Below, in pieces: positions 12,934-14,767 of a stretch of 14,767 bases of DNA. The stretch is taken from positions 1 through 14,767 of the forward strand of contig CAZEFK010000183.1 of NCBI GenBank assembly GCA_964511405.1, written 5' to 3'. Below the pieces are notes generated by a model. That model worked only from the letters and a program-made list of their open reading frames with translations. It was not told where the DNA came from and made no database searches. The stretch's first letter is position 1. Each line of letters opens with the position of its first letter. The stretch comes from CAZEFK01 sp964511405 (GTDB taxonomy: Bacteria > Pseudomonadota > Alphaproteobacteria > Elsterales > Elsteraceae). A program made the position numbers and the translations under genes.

Positions 12934-14767
12934 CTACCGGTGCAGCCACATCCGCAGGGCGGACAGCAGCTGCTCGGTGTTGACCGGCTTGGCCAGGTAG
13001 TCGGACGCGCCGGCTTCCAGGCACTTCTCGCGGTCGCCCTTCATGGCCTTGGCGGTCAGCGCGATGATCGGCAGCCGCCGGAACCGCGGGTCGGCGCGGA
13101 TCGCCTGCATGGTCTGATAGCCGTCCATCTCCGGCATCATGATGTCCATCAGCACGATACCCAAGCCCGGCGTGCGCTCGATGATCTCGATCGCCTCGCG
13201 GCCGGTGGTGGCGGTCAGCACATGCATCGCCCGCCGCTCGAGCACGCTGGACAGGGCGAAGATGTTTCGGGCGTCGTCGTCGACCAGCAGCACGGTGCGC
13301 CCGATCAGGTCCTCGTCGGAATTGTGCAGCCGCTCCAGCATCTGCTGCTTGTGCGTCGGCAGGTCCGAGACCACCCGATGCAGGAACAGGGCGGTTTCGT
13401 CCAGCAGCCGCTCCGGCGACTCCACGCCCTTGACCACGACGCTGCGGGCGAGCGTGTGCAGATGCGCGTCCTCCTCCGGCGACAGCTCGCGACCGGTGAA
13501 CACCACCACCGGCACGTCGGCCAGCACGGGGTTGGCGCGGATCCGGTCCAGCACCTCGAAGCCGCTCATGTCGGGCAGGCGCAGGTCCAGGACCACGCAA
13601 TCCGGGGCGTCGGTCTCCAGGATCTCGATCGCCTCGCCGCCGGTGCCGACGGTGACGACATCGATGTCGTCATGGCCCAGGAGCTCGGTCACGCTCATCC
13701 GCTCGATGGCGTTGTCCTCGACCACCAGCAGCCGCTTGCGCCGCGGCTTGACGTAGTCGGTGATGCGGTCGAGCGCCGCCTCCAGGCCTTCGGCGGTGGT
13801 GGGCTTGGTCAGGAACGAGAAGGCGCCGCGCGCCAGGCCGTGCTGGCGGTCCTCGTCCAGGGTCACGATCTGGACCGGGATGTGCCGCGTCGCCGCGTTC
13901 TGCTTGAGCTGGGTCAGCACGGTCCAGCCCAGCATGTCGGGCAGGAACACGTCCAGGCTGACCGCGGTCGGCTGATAGTCGCGGGCCAGCGCCAGCGCCT
14001 CGGCGCCGGCGGTCGCGACCAGCACCTTCAGGCCCTTGTCGCGCGCCAGGTCGACCAGGATGCGGGCGTAGTGCGCGTCGTCCTCGACGATCAGCAGCAC
14101 GGCATCGCCGGGCTCGAGCGTCGCGCGGTCGTCCTGGATCGATTCGGGCGCCCGTTCCGGCAGGCGGATCAGCGGCGGCGGGCCGGACATCGGGCCCGAG
14201 GCGGTCAGCGCCGGATTGGCGTTCGGGCCGGCATAGCGCAGCGGCAGGAACAGCGTGAACGTGCTGCCGACGCCGGGGGTGCTGCGGAGCTGGATCTCGC
14301 CGCCCAGGAGGTTGGCGAGCTCGCGGCTGATCGCCAGGCCCAGGCCGGTGCCGCCATATTTGCGGCTGGTGCCGGCGTCGGCCTGCTGGAACGCCTCGAA
14401 GATGATCTTCTGCTTCTCGATGGGGATGCCGATGCCGGTGTCCGAGACCTCGAACGCGACCACGGTCGGGGCGCCATTCAGCACCGGATGGTCGACGCTC
14501 CAGCCGCCGGTGGCGGCCGAGACGGTCAGGCGCACGCCGCCATGCTCGGTGAACTTGAAGGCGTTGGACAGAAGGTTCTTGAGGATCTGCTGCAGCCGCT
14601 TGGCGTCGGTGACCATGCTGCGGCCGAGGTTGGGGTCGATGTGCTCCTCGAAGGACAGCCGGCGCTGCTCGGCCTCGTGGCGGAACGGCCGGGCCATCAT
14701 GTCCTGGATCTTGCTGAAGAAGACCTCCTCGGCCTCGACCGAGACCGTGCCCGACTCGATCTTCGAC
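12934..14767 (-). CDS. Hybrid sensor kinase with three receiver domains (partial, N-terminus missing)
   Basis: About 611 codons of a larger kinase whose beginning lies beyond the right edge. The first residues in view (SKIESGTVSVEAEEV) are the end of a HisKA domain just after the phosphorylation helix. The ATPase domain follows, with NLLSNAFKFTE (N-box, around 14570), DTGIGIP, FEAFQQAD and GGTGLGLAIS. Three receivers follow: receiver 1 (about 14100-13756, Asp in VSLDVFLPD, TKP), receiver 2 (about 13737-13375, Asp in LDLRLPD, VVKG) and receiver 3 (about 13299-12945, Asp in MDIMMPEMDG, AKP). Proteins with this end usually carry HAMP repeats or GAF domains upstream, but that part is not visible. 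The gene is followed after 10 bases by the receiver-kinase, whose first receiver is a plausible phosphate acceptor. It ends with MWLHR. Confidence 0.92.
   Translation of the reverse strand, partial: SKIESGTVSVEAEEVFFSKIQDMMARPFRHEAEQRRLSFEEHIDPNLGRSMVTDAKRLQQILKNLLSNAFKFTEHGGVRLTVSAATGGWSVDHPVLNGAPTVVAFEVSDTGIGIPIEKQKIIFEAFQQADAGTSRKYGGTGLGLAISRELANLLGGEIQLRSTPGVGSTFTLFLPLRYAGPNANPALTASGPMSGPPPLIRLPERAPESIQDDRATLEPGDAVLLIVEDDAHYARILVDLARDKGLKVLVATAGAEALALARDYQPTAVSLDVFLPDMLGWTVLTQLKQNAATRHIPVQIVTLDEDRQHGLARGAFSFLTKPTTAEGLEAALDRITDYVKPRRKRLLVVEDNAIERMSVTELLGHDDIDVVTVGTGGEAIEILETDAPDCVVLDLRLPDMSGFEVLDRIRANPVLADVPVVVFTGRELSPEEDAHLHTLARSVVVKGVESPERLLDETALFLHRVVSDLPTHKQQMLERLHNSDEDLIGRTVLLVDDDARNIFALSSVLERRAMHVLTATTGREAIEIIERTPGLGIVLMDIMMPEMDGYQTMQAIRADPRFRRLPIIALTAKAMKGDREKCLEAGASDYLAKPVNTEQLLSALRMWLHR

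Noticed and set aside
11376..12983. 535-codon plus-strand frame opposite the second kinase
   Set aside because: It is the antisense shadow of a gene with clear kinase and receiver motifs. Even the N gap is carried through it, and it has no recognisable domain.

Overview
The window is about 14.8 kb of very GC-rich DNA with strong G/C bias at third codon positions. The gene families fit an alphaproteobacterium, possibly of the Rhodospirillales type. That placement is inferred from composition and protein style; there is no rRNA or other marker here. I see no tRNA, rRNA, CRISPR array, transposase or phage gene.

Region 1 (1-3809, minus strand) is a peptide/nickel-type ABC importer operon read right to left. 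It holds a promoter candidate, a periplasmic family 5 solute-binding protein, two inner-membrane permeases and an ATPase cut by the window edge. The permease and ATPase genes overlap by 4 and 1 bases. A perfect hairpin sits between the binding protein and the first permease, where a ribosome binding site would be expected.

Region 2 (3863-7792) is a set of mostly single genes. They are a secreted CHRD-domain protein (+), a convergent DODA-type extradiol dioxygenase (-) sharing a terminator hairpin with it, a small secreted four-cysteine protein (-), a newly recognised 51-residue basic protein (-), an NfsA-like nitroreductase (+) and a GntR/FCD regulator (+). Nothing ties these into one pathway, although the dioxygenase and nitroreductase both suggest aromatic or redox chemistry. 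A long inverted repeat lies between the regulator and the next block.

Region 3 (8000-14767) is a signalling locus with three hybrid sensor kinases on the minus strand. In reading order they are a partial kinase with three receivers, a soluble receiver-coiled coil-kinase-receiver protein 10 bases downstream, and a triple-PAS kinase with a C-terminal receiver under its own candidate promoter. Together they carry six receiver domains, yet the window has no DNA-binding response regulator and no Hpt protein. Between the second and third kinases, on the opposite strand, lie two small adjacent paralogous genes of unknown function.

The assembly has a 10-N gap inside the second kinase. It is bracketed by a 12-base direct repeat, which suggests that 54 bases there are a joining artefact. 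The least described items are the tandem small paralogues, the 51-residue gene, the hairpin in the ABC operon, and the receiver domain that lacks its usual lysine.
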